Assembly: GCA_905250125.1 (NCBI GenBank)
Contig: CAJNOL010001076.1
Span: 18,155 to 82,154 of the forward strand
Origin: Rotaria sordida
Lineage: Eukaryota > Rotifera > Eurotatoria > Philodinida > Philodinidae
DNA: 64,000 nucleotides
Reading direction: 5' to 3'
Both the position numbers and the translations under genes were made by a program. The notes under the pieces were generated by a model, which had not been told where the DNA came from, did no database searches, and worked only from the letters and a program-made list of their open reading frames with translations. Below are positions 20,347-32,337 of the stretch, in pieces; positions within the stretch are counted from its first letter, which is position 1, and every line of letters starts with the position of its first letter.

Positions 20347-22050
20347 TTAATTAGATTGTTTCTGTTGGTAATGCGCATTTCTTGCAGTGCCTTTTAAGAG
20401 AAATAAACTAAAGTAGTGCCGGATGGAGTACATCGACAAAAGGATTACTGCCACGATCATATTTGCTGAGTAAACGAGACAACAATTGTATATCCACTGG
20501 TGACAGTACGATGTTAGATCGCTCGGATTCACCGACTGATAGCGAGAATAGGTTGTGTACACGATGGAAACAATCTTTAACTTAGAAATATATCGAGCGG
20601 AAATTTCTTTTCTAATGACACTTACCTTCAATGCCCATAGAAGTCCGACAACGCCGTAGATAGCCAATATGATAAGGGTGTATAGAAGATAGTACAACTG
20701 TGTTCCTTGATCGTCAGTTTTAAAGTAGCTAATCACCACCTAAGAATCAAAAAATATACCTTGCAAATGTAGACTCGGATCTCTGACATCTTGATGCAAA
20801 GGTTTTGTAACAGCTTCTAAAAGTATGACATCTTCTGAACTTAAGGTGATGACATCTTGAATTCAGAATGTCAAAAAAACCGAAGACAACTCAAAAAGTG
20901 ATTTCAAGAAAAAATTTTGAGTGATCAAAGTTTGAAAAAAAGTGAAAATACAATGAAATCTTTTCGACGTCCAAAGAGCAGGTATAAGTATGCTAAGGCA
21001 TTATCGGATTGACTTCCAATATTTTCAGTTCTATGTTTACAACGCTATGTAGATAGAACAAGAACTTTGATTTGTGAGTGGACACAATAGCAGAAGAGAT
21101 CCATCAATATCATTAAGATTCATGTATTGTCGTCCACCTTGTTGCTGAGAATTTCGACGTGCTCCTTGATGTAGAGAAATCCATTCTTCTTCTTCTTCTT
21201 TCCTTCTATTTCATACTGATTATCATGAGTCATAGCTTGCTCATAACAGCAGAACGAAGAATAGAAATGTTGAAGGAAAAAAGTCACTAAAAGCGGCGAA
21301 GAAGACACTAGGAGATAAACAAGCGATATTCCCGCTTGTGGTATTGTCCTTTTCGATAGTTTAATCATTTAACTTTTTGTTGCAAGATTTTGCTTCTATA
21401 ACTTTTGATTTTTTCATATGTTACATCTTCGAAATTTTATTACTGAACCAAAGCTCTTTCTATATCTTTTGCTATTTCCTTTTTTCGATCCTTTTCTTTC
21501 AAGACTTTTTTCTTCCGAGATATCGGATATCCATTATTTCAAAAAGTTTTCTTTTTGTTCGATTGTACTCCAACGAATATTTGATGCTTCAATAAAAACA
21601 AATTATGATACTTACAAGAATTACACAGAGAAAAAGGCACGCTAAGCTGACGACACCGAAATGATAAAGCCCGTAAGGAAGGAGTGGTTGTATCGGACAG
21701 TCGTTGTATTTTGCGATGCTCACAAAGAAAGAAGCAATCGGTATAGGAAACTGGACGATCAAAATCGCACCCAATACGATAAGTCCACCAGAAAACTTGC
21801 GGCGCTCCTATAATGCGAATAACTATGAGACATTCACAACAAAATATATTCATTGACTTACAAGAATAGCAATTACAAAAACACACGCTAAACCAAAGAT
21901 GAGCAAACGGTCGATGCCTCGTTGAAGAAGTGGTTCGACAACATATTGTTTAAAGCCAAAGTAGAAAGAGTACGGCGATACATCATAGAGAAGACTCGCA
22001 ATAGTAGCAAGTGCCAATGCAGCTAGAATCAATTCATGCACACGTTTCAT
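20347..22050 (-). CDS. Uncharacterised six-TM membrane protein
   Basis: Exons: 22050-21862, 21807-21616, 20739-20626, 20580-20347, all with phase-0 junctions, giving 242 aa. Six hydrophobic segments are visible: ELILAALALATIASLLY, LLIFGLACVFVIAIL, LIVLGAILIVQFPIPIASFF, VVSLACLFLCVIL, LLYTLIILAIYGVVGLLWAL and CLVYSANMIVAVILLSMY. No family is recognised. The exons are visibly less AT-rich than neighbouring genes. The second intron (876 bp) holds repeat words like those at 16.5 kb and an open frame at 21120-21368 that could be an alternative exon; I left it out because no phase-compatible acceptor was found. The last exon may instead start at 20574. Confidence 0.65.
21370..21560. repeat. Degenerate array of CGA(A/G)ATTTT/TTTCGAT words in an intron
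   Basis: Words such as CAAGATTTTG, TTCGAAATTTT, TTTTTCGATCC and CCGAGATATC are spaced like the array at 16.5 kb and lie in the same orientation, but are more diverged. It sits in the second intron of the six-TM gene. Confidence 0.4.
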
Positions 22051-24469
22051 CTTTCGATAAAATGTTTTACTTTAGCAGGATTCTTATTATGGTTCGATAA
22101 TAGAAAGGTAATGTCACACATTGCCACGTGTACGAATTATGACAACGTGGTAATGAGCACATACCTGTGAAAGAACGGGAAGAACGAAAGATTTACTCAT
22201 GTAATATATGACACACGCATGAGGTGAATCAGAAAAGGTTATTCTATAGCTGTATGCATAAAGAGAATCAACAATATATGATAGTTTTCATGTGAATCTG
22301 ATGTGTTCAAATCTGCGATGGGAATGGTGATGATTAGTTGAGTACGAAAATATGCTCATCTGTATTCTGCCAAAAAATCAATGCAATAGTAAGTCAAGAT
22401 TATTGGATGATATGCAGTGAATTTGTGATGTATATTACAGATACTATATTTGGTGAGTTGTAACTCCATCTTCGAGTTCGGACTAAAGATGGTTTCTGAA
22501 AGTTCTTTCGAAAAACTCGACTCATTCGGTTAATAAGTTATTTCTTCTTCATCACTTTCATATCATTCATTACTGAGACTTAGTCCAAAATTTGGAAGAG
22601 TAGTCGAGTGAAAAAAATCTTGTGATATCACATATGTTCACATGTACTTTTCTTCCGGCTGTTTGCTGCTGAGGATCTTAGACGTATTCGTCTTTTATTT
22701 CAATTTCTGTTGACACAAAAAAAAATATTGTCAAGAAAAATTCAATATAAATTAATCTATGTTATTTCGTGACGAAGATTTCTTCTAGAAATAGATCCTT
22801 TTCTTTGATGATTTCTCTTCTCTATGTGGGTTGTGGTTGTGGGTGTTGTTGTTGGTAATAGAAGATTATCATCCACACCCTTGCAAAATTCCATGTAGTG
22901 GAACTCATTTCTCTTAATCTGGAATATCAAGTGAGAAACAAAACCTAAAAGATAGTTTCTCTCAAAAGAACAGCACATTGACTTCGTCTACAGTCAAATT
23001 GTTAGTCGATAGTTAATTTTCTTGTTACTCTATTCGAATCGAGCGAATCTCTGCACAACTGTTGGTCTGTTGGCAAATACAAATGGATAAATAATTTTTT
23101 TCTTTCAAAAACGTCGAGGTCACACGTGTTTCTTTTTCAATCGTTCGACGACTCATACCTGTTCTCTTTCTTCATTTCGAGCATTAAAACAAATAACAAT
23201 GAAGAAACAAAACTGATAATCAACTCACTAATAAAAAACTATAAAAAAAACCACGTGATACAGTAGAGGTAAGTGTTCATTTTTCCTGTTCTGACATCCG
23301 TTATCATATTCACATTGAAGATTGAGAAAAACTATCAATAGGTATAAAGGAAAAGTTCACAATTTCGAATCAATTTCAAAACGAAACTTTACACATTTTT
23401 CTCGTTTTGTTGATCCTCATCATATTAAGTCCATCATCCTTTTTGATGCTTATACAAATATGGATTATATCACTTAGCTTAAAAAGTGATTTTCAAAGGA
23501 AAGATTCACCAGATTTTGATTTGCGATGTTAATTATAAGCGAAGAAAATAAGTTGCGAAATATTTTTGAAACTTCTGAGTGTTCACAGAATTGTTTCATT
23601 GTCACTCGAGTTTGCAAAAGTTGACAAACTGGGATTGGTGAGAGTGAGTGTCGGTGAAGACAAGACCATCATTGACATTCATTCATCCAAAATGAAATTA
23701 ATTGACCTGTCAAATATACACTGTAACACGTAGCAGTCAATGTAGATGATTGGAATATTTTTAAGAAGCAGTAACGGGTCTTCTCTTCATTCGAGTTTCT
23801 TCACTCATTTGGATCTAACCCTTATCGTCAGAAAAGTGGCGAGTTTTCTTTAACACAGAGATTGAGATTATTACGACTGACTACTTTTACTCAGTTTTCA
23901 TGAAATCGATGAATTCTTGAAACTGGTCTGACACATAGAGTCATCTATTTCTTTTTTTGTTTAATATCATCATCTATTGCCAAACACCTACTAGTTTTCG
24001 ACTGGTTGGACAGCAAACGAATGACAAAGCGCTAATGTTAATCATAACTGACGCAAGCAACTGTACATAATCGTAGTGCGTACGAGTGAATCCAGGTCCA
24101 GAAATCATATAGAAAAATGTAAGCAGCAATCAAATTCTACACACGAGCATTTTTTTTTCATGTTAGGTTTTTTGTCAAAATACTGTTCGAAGAGTTCATA
24201 TCTAGGATCACTTCGAATTTATCAATTAGAAACCAATTTGTTAGACTCATTTTGAAGAGTCTTTATTTTCATTTAGTTATTAAATCAACAGATTTTTACA
24301 CCCTGAATATTCTAAACCTATAATAGTTTAATAGAAAACGATCCATTATACATTTGATTCCTTCAGAGCGATAACACAGCACATTGTCTTTCTTATCATC
24401 ATTATTGCGATAAGTAGGTAAACAAGACATTGACTGTCTATTTCTTATTTTCGTTCTTCTAGAAGTATC
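22051..24469. other. 2.4-kb intergenic stretch
   Basis: No gene, RNA or mobile element recognised. A GT-rich run is at 22824-22858. Upstream of the hydroxylase start, TTCGTTCTTCTAG (24448-24460) looks like a splice acceptor 9 bp before the ATG. Confidence 0.4.
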
Positions 24470-25623
24470 ATGTTGTGTGAAATTAGCCATGGGTTTGGTA
24501 ATAATTTCTTGTTCATATGGTTTACACTCAGTATAATTGCTTTCAGTGTTTTAATGCTTATATCAAGTGCCATTTTCTATTATTTCTATGTGCAAATTAC
24601 GTATGAAAAATGGCTACAGAAATCAAATCCAAAATATCCATCTCCTAGTAGTGTTCGTATGGAAATTATTCTGATGATGAAAGGTATTCTAGCAGGTACA
24701 TTTTGTCCAGCGTTAACGTTATATTTAATGAGCAAAAAACAGCTCAAAGGTTACTGTGGTGTTGATGAATATGGCTGGGGATACTTGATAGTTAGTTTCT
24801 TTATTGCCTGGTTATCAACAGATTTTTTCGAGTTTTTATATCATCGAATGGGACACACAATTGATATGCTTTGGAATGTACACAAATCTCACCATCAATT
24901 TTATAATCCAACACCATTTGCTGTCATAGCAGAAGATTATGTTGACCAAATTGTTGGAGCATCTCCATTAGTCTTCATACCAGCATTGGTTCCAATTAAT
25001 ATGGATCTACTGTTCTTTCAAGTAAGTAAATAATCAAGATGAGCAGAAAGCAGTGTTTCCATAAAAGAGACGAGAGTGAATATAGAATTTCAAAACAATT
25101 TCTTGAAAGATAACTTTTTCTAATTTTCTGTGACAAACAACAATGATTTAATTTGTAAAAACAACGATAGTATTTGGATAATATTTTCAAAAAGTGTCAG
25201 TCACTACATACTGAAGATCAATTATTTCACCTTGCAATCAGATAATGATGAAATGATTCGACGACATAATATCAGTAGATTTTTCTGTTTTAGTTTGCTA
25301 TCTTTTTCTACGGTTACGGTGTTTATCTTCATTGGGGTCATGAATTTTCCTATCCAGACGCTCATCATTCTGTGCTCAATACGTCCTTCCAGCACTACTT
25401 ACACCATGCTGTTTCCACTAAAAACAAACCTTACCATACTGGGTTTTTTTTCAAAATATGGGATCAACTCTTCGGCAGTATCTATCCCGCTGAAAAATGT
25501 TTTTGCGTCAAATGTCAACGTGTACAAGGTTATCGTACGCGTGAACATTATGACAAAGTGGAGAAGCCAGACTATCGAATCTTATTACAATGGAGCTTTT
25601 GGATGAACTCGAAATCAATCTAA
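24470..25623 (+). CDS. Fatty acid hydroxylase / sterol C5-desaturase superfamily enzyme
   Basis: Two exons, 24470-25021 and 25294-25623, give 293 aa. The first intron, 272 bp, is longer than usual here. The di-iron histidine clusters are complete: HRMGH (125-129), HKSHH (138-142), DAHHSVLN (206-213) and HYLHH (218-222), followed by IWDQLFGSIYP. N-terminal hydrophobic helices (about 12-40, 100-120, 160-183) indicate an ER membrane protein. The superfamily includes lathosterol oxidase (SC5D/ERG3), C4-methylsterol oxidase and alkylglycerol monooxygenase. The spacing best resembles the ERG3/SC5D branch, but the substrate cannot be fixed from sequence alone. Confidence 0.85.
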
Positions 25624-26013
25624 TATTGCATTGGCAATCGACTTTTATACTGCACTATTTGTATTCATAGAATGATAGAAGCATTTTTGTATTTTTGTTC
25701 TTATTTCTTCTTCGCTATTTCGATTTTTAAGTGTTTCATATTTTACATTCAAATGATTTCTTCGATCGAATCGTATAACTTAGGATAATATGAATTAAAA
25801 GAAATTGATATTCCCATGTCATTTCATCGAGAAACTATGTAGAACATAAAAAAGTGAGACACTTCTTCTTGACACATCGATGCAGATGGAAGAATTATAC
25901 TAACGACATTGCATTGATTCTGATTACAAATCATCATTTTTCAGACAGTTCACAATTTTGTGTCGTGTTGCGAGGTCATTTTTACTCGATTCCGTAGCTG
26001 ACTCTACGTATAT
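25624..26013. other. Short intergenic stretch
   Basis: The 3' flank of the hydroxylase, up to the transposon terminus; nothing else seen. Confidence 0.4.
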
Positions 26014-27838
26014 ATGGGCGCGATCAACCGTACTGATGCTCCAATATTCATTTGTTTATGTAACTTCAACTATTTATCAGAAAAATGTGATTTTTTTACC
26101 AATTATACCACATATATAATGCTACTGATTTGTTACTATTTCGAGTATATATACTAATAGAAATGAGAATTTTTAAGCACGTTCTTAGAAATATTCTATC
26201 AAACGTACATCATATGGTACTTACTGACGTCTCGTTTTCGGTATATATTTCATGTGCGATAATATTTCATTCACCCTATCTTAGCTTTGTGTTAAGGTTA
26301 GATCATCCTTAGTTTAACTATATTATTTTTTCACTTTCCTTCGTTCTTCATTTTCTTTAACATACTTCTACTAGATAACACACGCTTAATATTCTTGGAC
26401 TATGTCTTCTTCACAAATCGAATGGGATTATTCTCGTTGTGGATCTACTCCAACTGATCGTCGAAAATATTGTGCCAACTGTCATTCGATGTTAACTTGG
26501 ACATGTACTGGCTCAGGAAAATCTGGTTTGTACGCGAATTACTGTCGTCATCGTGACAGCTGTGTTTATTGTACACCAGAACTTGAAGAAGAAAAACAAC
26601 AGAAAATGAAGGAAAAGCAACAACAGTTTCAAGCTTTAGATGATAGTAAGCAACACTACTCTTCTTAGTTTACACCTGTATCTCTCATTCTATTTATATT
26701 GTAGGACAACGTCCTTGGTCAGAATGGAGACGCACTGATACATCTTGCATACAACACACTGGGCATGATGTCGAACAAGTACAGGAATTGTACTCGATGT
26801 GTGAACAAACACTTATAAATTATTGTTGGCATAGAAACGAACAACTTACGAACAGTACCACCACATCATATTTATCTCCTATGAATCTACTTGTGGCTAC
26901 ATTAAGGCACTTAAAATACTACCATTCTGAACGTTATATTGCTTCAGAATTGAATTTAAGTCAACCAGCAGTAAACTATTTCTTATCAGCAGTTGTGGAT
27001 ATTTTACACTCCTGTGTATATCCAGAATTAATTTCATTACCTGTTGATCTAGCAAGCAGAAGAAAATCACATGGACCTGAATGACAGCATAAATTAATCG
27101 TCGATTCGACTTTTATTGCGATATCTGAACCTTATGATTCAGAAGAACGCAAAGCATATTACCATGCGAAAAGTTCAACAAATTACGCATTAAAAGTACA
27201 AATAGCTTGTGATTTTCGTCATTAAATAGTACACGTATCCAAATGTTATCATGGGAGTGTACATGATCTTACAGTTCTACGAGAGTCAGGTCTATTAGAA
27301 TACGTGAACGACTCTATACAAATTATTGCTGATAAAGCATATATTGGTGAAGAATATGTGGTTATGCCAAGAAAAAAACCTCATGGACGTGAATTAACAG
27401 ATGAAGATAAAGATTTTAATATTGATATTAATAGTGCAAGGGCAGCTATTAAAAATATTATTCAACGTCTTAAAACGTATGCTATTTTTGGTGTTGTTTA
27501 CAGAGGAGCTATCGGTGACTTCCATAAGGCAACGAAAATCGTACAAGTCATTTCTGCACTATGTAATCTGAACTTAAATAAACATTCTATTCGTAAATAA
27601 TCAAAATGACAAGTTGTATTTTCTGATAAGCTACTTGATAATATGATCCTTCTCTTGATCTTTCATGTTGTTTCAATTTTCCTAGTGGTGGACTGTACAC
27701 ATTAACTCCAAATAGTAACAAATCAGTAGCATTATATATGTAGTATAATTGGTAAAAAAAATCACATTTTTCTGATAAATAGTTGAAGTTACATAAACAA
27801 ATGAATATCGGGGCATCAGTGCGGTTGATCGCGCCCAT
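26014..27838 (+). mobile_element. Degenerate IS5/Harbinger-like (ISL2EU-type) DDE transposon
   Basis: A 1.8-kb element with long terminal inverted repeats of about 130 bp: left 26014-26143 starts ATGGGCGCGATCAACCG, right 27709-27838 ends CGGTTGATCGCGCCCAT. The arms are roughly 90-95% matched by eye. Flanks are TATAT on both sides, so the target duplication cannot be delimited. It encloses a broken plus-strand transposase gene. The family call rests on the DDE transposase layout (N-terminal Cys-rich region, HTH, VDST...D...E) and is less certain than the element itself. Confidence 0.82.
26402..27600 (+). pseudogene. Inactivated DDE transposase
   Basis: Exon 26402-26645 encodes a Cys/His-rich N-terminus (CANCHSMLTWTC, YCRHRDSCVYC). 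The intron is 26646-26704, and the second exon runs from RQRPWSEWRR to a TAA at 27600. An HTH-like region (YIASELNLSQPAVNYFLSAV) precedes the catalytic core (LIVDSTFIAIS, GSVHDLTVLR, IIADKAYIGEE). Two in-frame stops are present: TGA at 27082-27084, just before the first catalytic Asp, and TAA near 27224. In addition, the place where relatives carry the third acidic residue reads RAAIKNIIQRLK, with Lys instead of Glu. The gene is therefore dead. A zinc-binding role for the N-terminus is inference. Confidence 0.8.
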
Positions 27839-28570
27839 ATATATTTAAGCTACTGTAGATTTAGATTATTGATATATTCTTTGAATACACATAGTAGTTA
27901 ATAGTTACAAGGTGTTTAATTGTTTCAGAAAACAATTGCATCATGCTCATGAAAACACTCATAGTTGAAAAAAGAAATCAATAATCAACAACACAATAGT
28001 TAATGTCGATGGTTTGTCATGTTCTGCTGAAGACATTTTCGAGGAATCGTCTCAAATATATATTTACAGACAATAAAAAGATTGTTTTTCTCGACAAAAC
28101 TATACTTGTTTATTTAATATTACTTTCGGTTCATTCGTTGCCAGTTAATGTTTCATTAATATCCCCATTAGTTTTCATATATCTATACATCTATATATAT
28201 TTAATCGTGTTCATTAGTCCAGAAAACGAGAATATCAAAATCATACCTATATTTGGTCACTTTTATCCAGTTGTGATGAGGTGTAGAGCTTCTGTTTACT
28301 CACATCTACACCCATCCACACTATCTGACAAGTCTTCTATCAGTTGATCGAACAAATCTTTACTTGTTAGTTTATAACTTTGGCATACTTCGGTTAAACA
28401 ATACAATTTTGAGAAAGAACTTATGCAATAAGATTAGACAATTTATTCAAATAACACTAACAAGATTTATATTAAATAAAGTCATTCTAATAATTAGCAA
28501 TGTGAATATCAAAGAAGAGCAAAGTAATATTACAAGTTTTGTACATATAAACAAAAAAAAAATAGATAGA
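27839..28570. other. Intergenic stretch
   Basis: No gene supported; an open frame at 28003-28347 has no recognisable features beyond hydrophobic AT-rich translation. Confidence 0.4.
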
Positions 28571-30286
28571 CTAAAGCCATAAATAAACTTCCCATTTGTT
28601 ATCTTTAAAATAGTCAAATTGACATAATTTTGTATTCTGTTCCAACCATTGACGTGTTACCATTCGAGGATTTAAATTATTGATATCACCATAGTGACGA
28701 ATTGATACATTCGATAATGTCATTGTCATAGTATTAAATAATCTTGATAGATTTCGAACACTTTGACGATCAAATTCCAATTGCTTCAGACGAGTAAATG
28801 AACGCCAAAGTGCATCGATTTCATTTGATGATAATCGTTTAAATGGACCAAGTGAATCAATCTTCATGTTGAGATCAAGGATTTGTGGCCAATGTCGATT
28901 AAAAAATAAGATGAGAGTCGAAGTATGCAAGCAAAGTGAACGTAGATGTGGAAGATTATGAAGAATTCGTACAAATTCATTATTTGACTGTTTTGTTTCC
29001 AATTTGCCTTGTACGAAACTAGTAATTCGTGACAAATCGATGCAAGTGATAATATTTTTAAATGAAATGTCAAAATCGCTTTCAACAATTAACGTATGAG
29101 CATGTGTAAACCGACGTAAATGTGCTTGTGACATTGGTGATTGAATGTCAAAAAAGATATATTTAGTATGCGGATATGTCGTTGGTTCTAATCCAGTTGA
29201 TTCTGTTATCAATGTTTTCTTCACAAATGGTAATGGATAATAATAGCCGTTAAAGCATGGATTTGTATAGAGAAATGAACAAGAAGTATCGGTCCATTGA
29301 TCAAATGTAACATACCATTTCTTTTCTTCGAGCCAGAATTGAGTACGAAAAGTATTAAGATCAATATTCATTTCATTTGAAATTTTAAATATGAACTGAA
29401 ATGCAATTATTCTAGTTAATAATGGTATCCATACATTGCCATTAATCATATCATTATCTGCATTATCAATATCAAGACTAAGATAAGTAAGACAAGTCAT
29501 TGATGAGAGTAAATGTCTAATTTCGAACATAGTCATACGATTGTTGTTGATCGATAATTGTTGTAAATTAATAGATGGTTGAAAAATTGTGTCAATTTCA
29601 TAAAATTGAGTAACAATCAATTTGACATTGAGTTGACGTAACATAGGTGCAATAGCAAAAATTTGATGTAAATTAATTTGAATACCTATTACTGTTAAAC
29701 ATTCAATAGTAGATGTTTGTATTAAAGAAGATGTTGAAATGATTATTGTTTCATTCTGACCATATAATGTCTCAAGAAATAAATGTTTTAATGATTTTAC
29801 ATTGAATAGAAGATCGTGAAAAATCAGTGACATTAATGTTGCTGTGGATTCATCTAAATCATCAACAGAATAGATGAATATTGATCTTAATGATATAAAT
29901 GATGGTAATCGAGTTCGAATCAAGTTCCATATATTTGAATCGATCTTATTCAAAGTAATTGAATGTAAATTTGGAAAAATATCATTCATCGTAATTGAAC
30001 AGAAAAAATGATTGATTTTTACATCTGTTATTATATTATCATCATTGTCAAAATTCAATGAAAAGATTCGAGATGCCAGATTGGATAATTTATTACAGAT
30101 AAAATCAAATTGTTTTTTCTTTTTAGCTAAACTATTGAAATCGAATCGAAAACGAGAATAGACAAGACAGATAGAATAAAAACGTCGATTGATGAGACAT
30201 ATTGACAAGAGAATATCAACAATGGATATATAATCGAAAATCTTTTCAATCAATTCAACAGGCAAAATACTTAGATAATCTGACAT
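28571..30286 (-). CDS. F-box protein, large single-exon family member
   Basis: An intronless frame of 571 aa runs from ATG 30286 to TAG. Residues about 4-45 form an F-box: LSILPVELIEKIFDYISIVD, then LLSICLINRRFYSIC. The remainder contains many leucine-rich short repeats (LPSFISLRSIFIYS, LKHLFLETLYG, MLRQLNVKL, LHNLPHLRSLCLHTSTLI, LKQLEFDRQSV), consistent with a divergent LRR solenoid. F-box proteins recruit substrates to SCF (SKP1-CUL1) ubiquitin ligases, whose cullin is activated by NEDD8. Single-exon F-box/LRR proteins form a large family in bdelloids as I recall. The substrate is unknown. Confidence 0.85.
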   Translation of the reverse strand: MSDYLSILPVELIEKIFDYISIVDILLSICLINRRFYSICLVYSRFRFDFNSLAKKKKQFDFICNKLSNLASRIFSLNFDNDDNIITDVKINHFFCSITMNDIFPNLHSITLNKIDSNIWNLIRTRLPSFISLRSIFIYSVDDLDESTATLMSLIFHDLLFNVKSLKHLFLETLYGQNETIIISTSSLIQTSTIECLTVIGIQINLHQIFAIAPMLRQLNVKLIVTQFYEIDTIFQPSINLQQLSINNNRMTMFEIRHLLSSMTCLTYLSLDIDNADNDMINGNVWIPLLTRIIAFQFIFKISNEMNIDLNTFRTQFWLEEKKWYVTFDQWTDTSCSFLYTNPCFNGYYYPLPFVKKTLITESTGLEPTTYPHTKYIFFDIQSPMSQAHLRRFTHAHTLIVESDFDISFKNIITCIDLSRITSFVQGKLETKQSNNEFVRILHNLPHLRSLCLHTSTLILFFNRHWPQILDLNMKIDSLGPFKRLSSNEIDALWRSFTRLKQLEFDRQSVRNLSRLFNTMTMTLSNVSIRHYGDINNLNPRMVTRQWLEQNTKLCQFDYFKDNKWEVYLWL

Positions 30287-32337
30287 TTTCTATGTTTGTG
30301 TTTATTCAATAAAATATCGCTATTTATATTTGAGAAACAAACAATAACCGTCACACTCGCCGCTTCAATCAGTCATATATATCATATGAAGTACATACAA
30401 TTCCAGTAATTATTTTTCTAGAGATGATATTTGCCAAGCAAATCAGACGATTTCTTTCTGCCTATGGCATATTTCGTCGAAGTAAAATAACAGTTTTTTT
30501 TATCTTTGCTAGATTGAATGGAATCTAATTAGAATGAACTATAGATCATATGAAAGCACGAAACATTCACATTTTGTTCATTGAAATAAAGTTCATTTGA
30601 TATTTTGTCTATGAGAAATTGCATTCAATAAAAGAATCAATTACAAATTTCCGAAAAGAATGACTTTTACAGAATGTTAATACACGATATCAATCAAGAA
30701 AAGTCGTTTTCTATTCGAAAATTGTCTCAGAAGTCATATACTTTGTTTTTAGTTGATAAAGAGTATTTCATAATAACTGAGAATAAATTGTTAGGGTTTT
30801 TTTTCACAGTAGAAATAAAGCAAAAACCTAATACAAAAATTTATGTATTTCGATCTTGTCGATGTAAGTCAGCACTAGTTTATAGCTAGAGAGTTGAAAC
30901 TTTTAGAATTAAAAGATTTTGATTAGATATACTATATGTGACAAAAATTTCATTTCTCTACATCAAACAAAAGTATGAAAAATATCAGTAACAATTTATC
31001 GTCTGTTATCAGAGTTACTACCTCGTCGGACTTGAAAAGCGAAAAGGTGGTGTCGAAAAAGTGGAATCTCATACCAATTAGATTGACAGACCTGAGGGCT
31101 TGTTAGAAGGATGTGAGTATGGGTATGAATTCTCTTTTCATTCACCCACACTTTCGAAGATCGGCATATTCCAAGGCTGGAAAGGTGCCATTTGAGATGG
31201 CTATACACTACAAAATACATCAAAAGATGATCTGATACTTTGAATGTAAACGACTGTCGTACATAACCATAGTATAAGGTCATTTATAGTCGTAATTTAG
31301 TTGTTAGTTAGGCTGCTGTAGTTAATGTATATATAGCATTTGCGTTTTAAATTCAGCAAGTAATTTAATAGCACGTTTATTGAGAAAAATAATTTTATGG
31401 TTCTTTTTTTCCATTTAGTTTAATTGAAAGAATAAATTGAATAGTAGGTAATTGTTTTCGATAGAAATAATTTTTTTTCTTCAATTTAATTTAAATTAAA
31501 GTTGCATTGTAAGTATTGATTTACAATAACTTAATATTTGTTGTTTTTATATGAGAGTAGAAGAAGAGTAAGTCACTTTTCTCTTCATGGAAAAGTAACT
31601 TATGTGAATATAATGACATACTGCACCGTATATGACACAACAAGATACATGGGTGTAATTCTCGAGCTAAGTAATATGACGAAATACGACCGCTTACGAG
31701 AGCCATAGTCTTCATCCTAGGATCCCGTTTATAGTAAATCTATCGAAATATTAATTAGTATAAATTGTTGTTTTCATATGAAATAAAATCGCAACTACGG
31801 ATAACTTACAGAATTTGATAAATGATTACCGATTTTTTTTTTCTCCATTGCAGTATTACTAAACTTTGAGAAAAAGCTATGCGCTTGTTAGATTCTAATA
31901 GGGTCGATAAATTTCAGCAAGATTCTGAAAATGTTCTGTCTAAAAAATCTAGTGATATGAATAGTTATCATATTCTTTTGTTTTCATACCAAATTGTGAA
32001 TACCAGAAAAATCGAATATCTCAATTCACGCTTACCATAGACAGCACATATTTTAAACACATTAGTTTCTCAACAAAAAAATGATTAGATGTTGTTATGC
32101 GTTCAATTGAAATGGCTTTTTATTAATTTCATATATTTATAGTTGATTATAGTCTTGTTTAATTTTAGGTTTTTTCGAAATTAATTTATTTGTAAAATAA
32201 ACAAGAAGAAGAAGAAGAAGAAACCAAACAAGCACAAAAATCAATCAAAAGAGAAAGAAAGAAGAATGTATTCACTGTGTGTATGTTAAAATAAAATCAA
32301 TGTGAATATCATGGAACAAAAAAAAAAATAAATTGTC
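30287..32337. other. 2-kb intergenic stretch
   Basis: No gene supported. Frames at 30674-30889 and 30996-31283 look like chance. A short (AAG)n run lies near 32203-32221. Confidence 0.4.
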
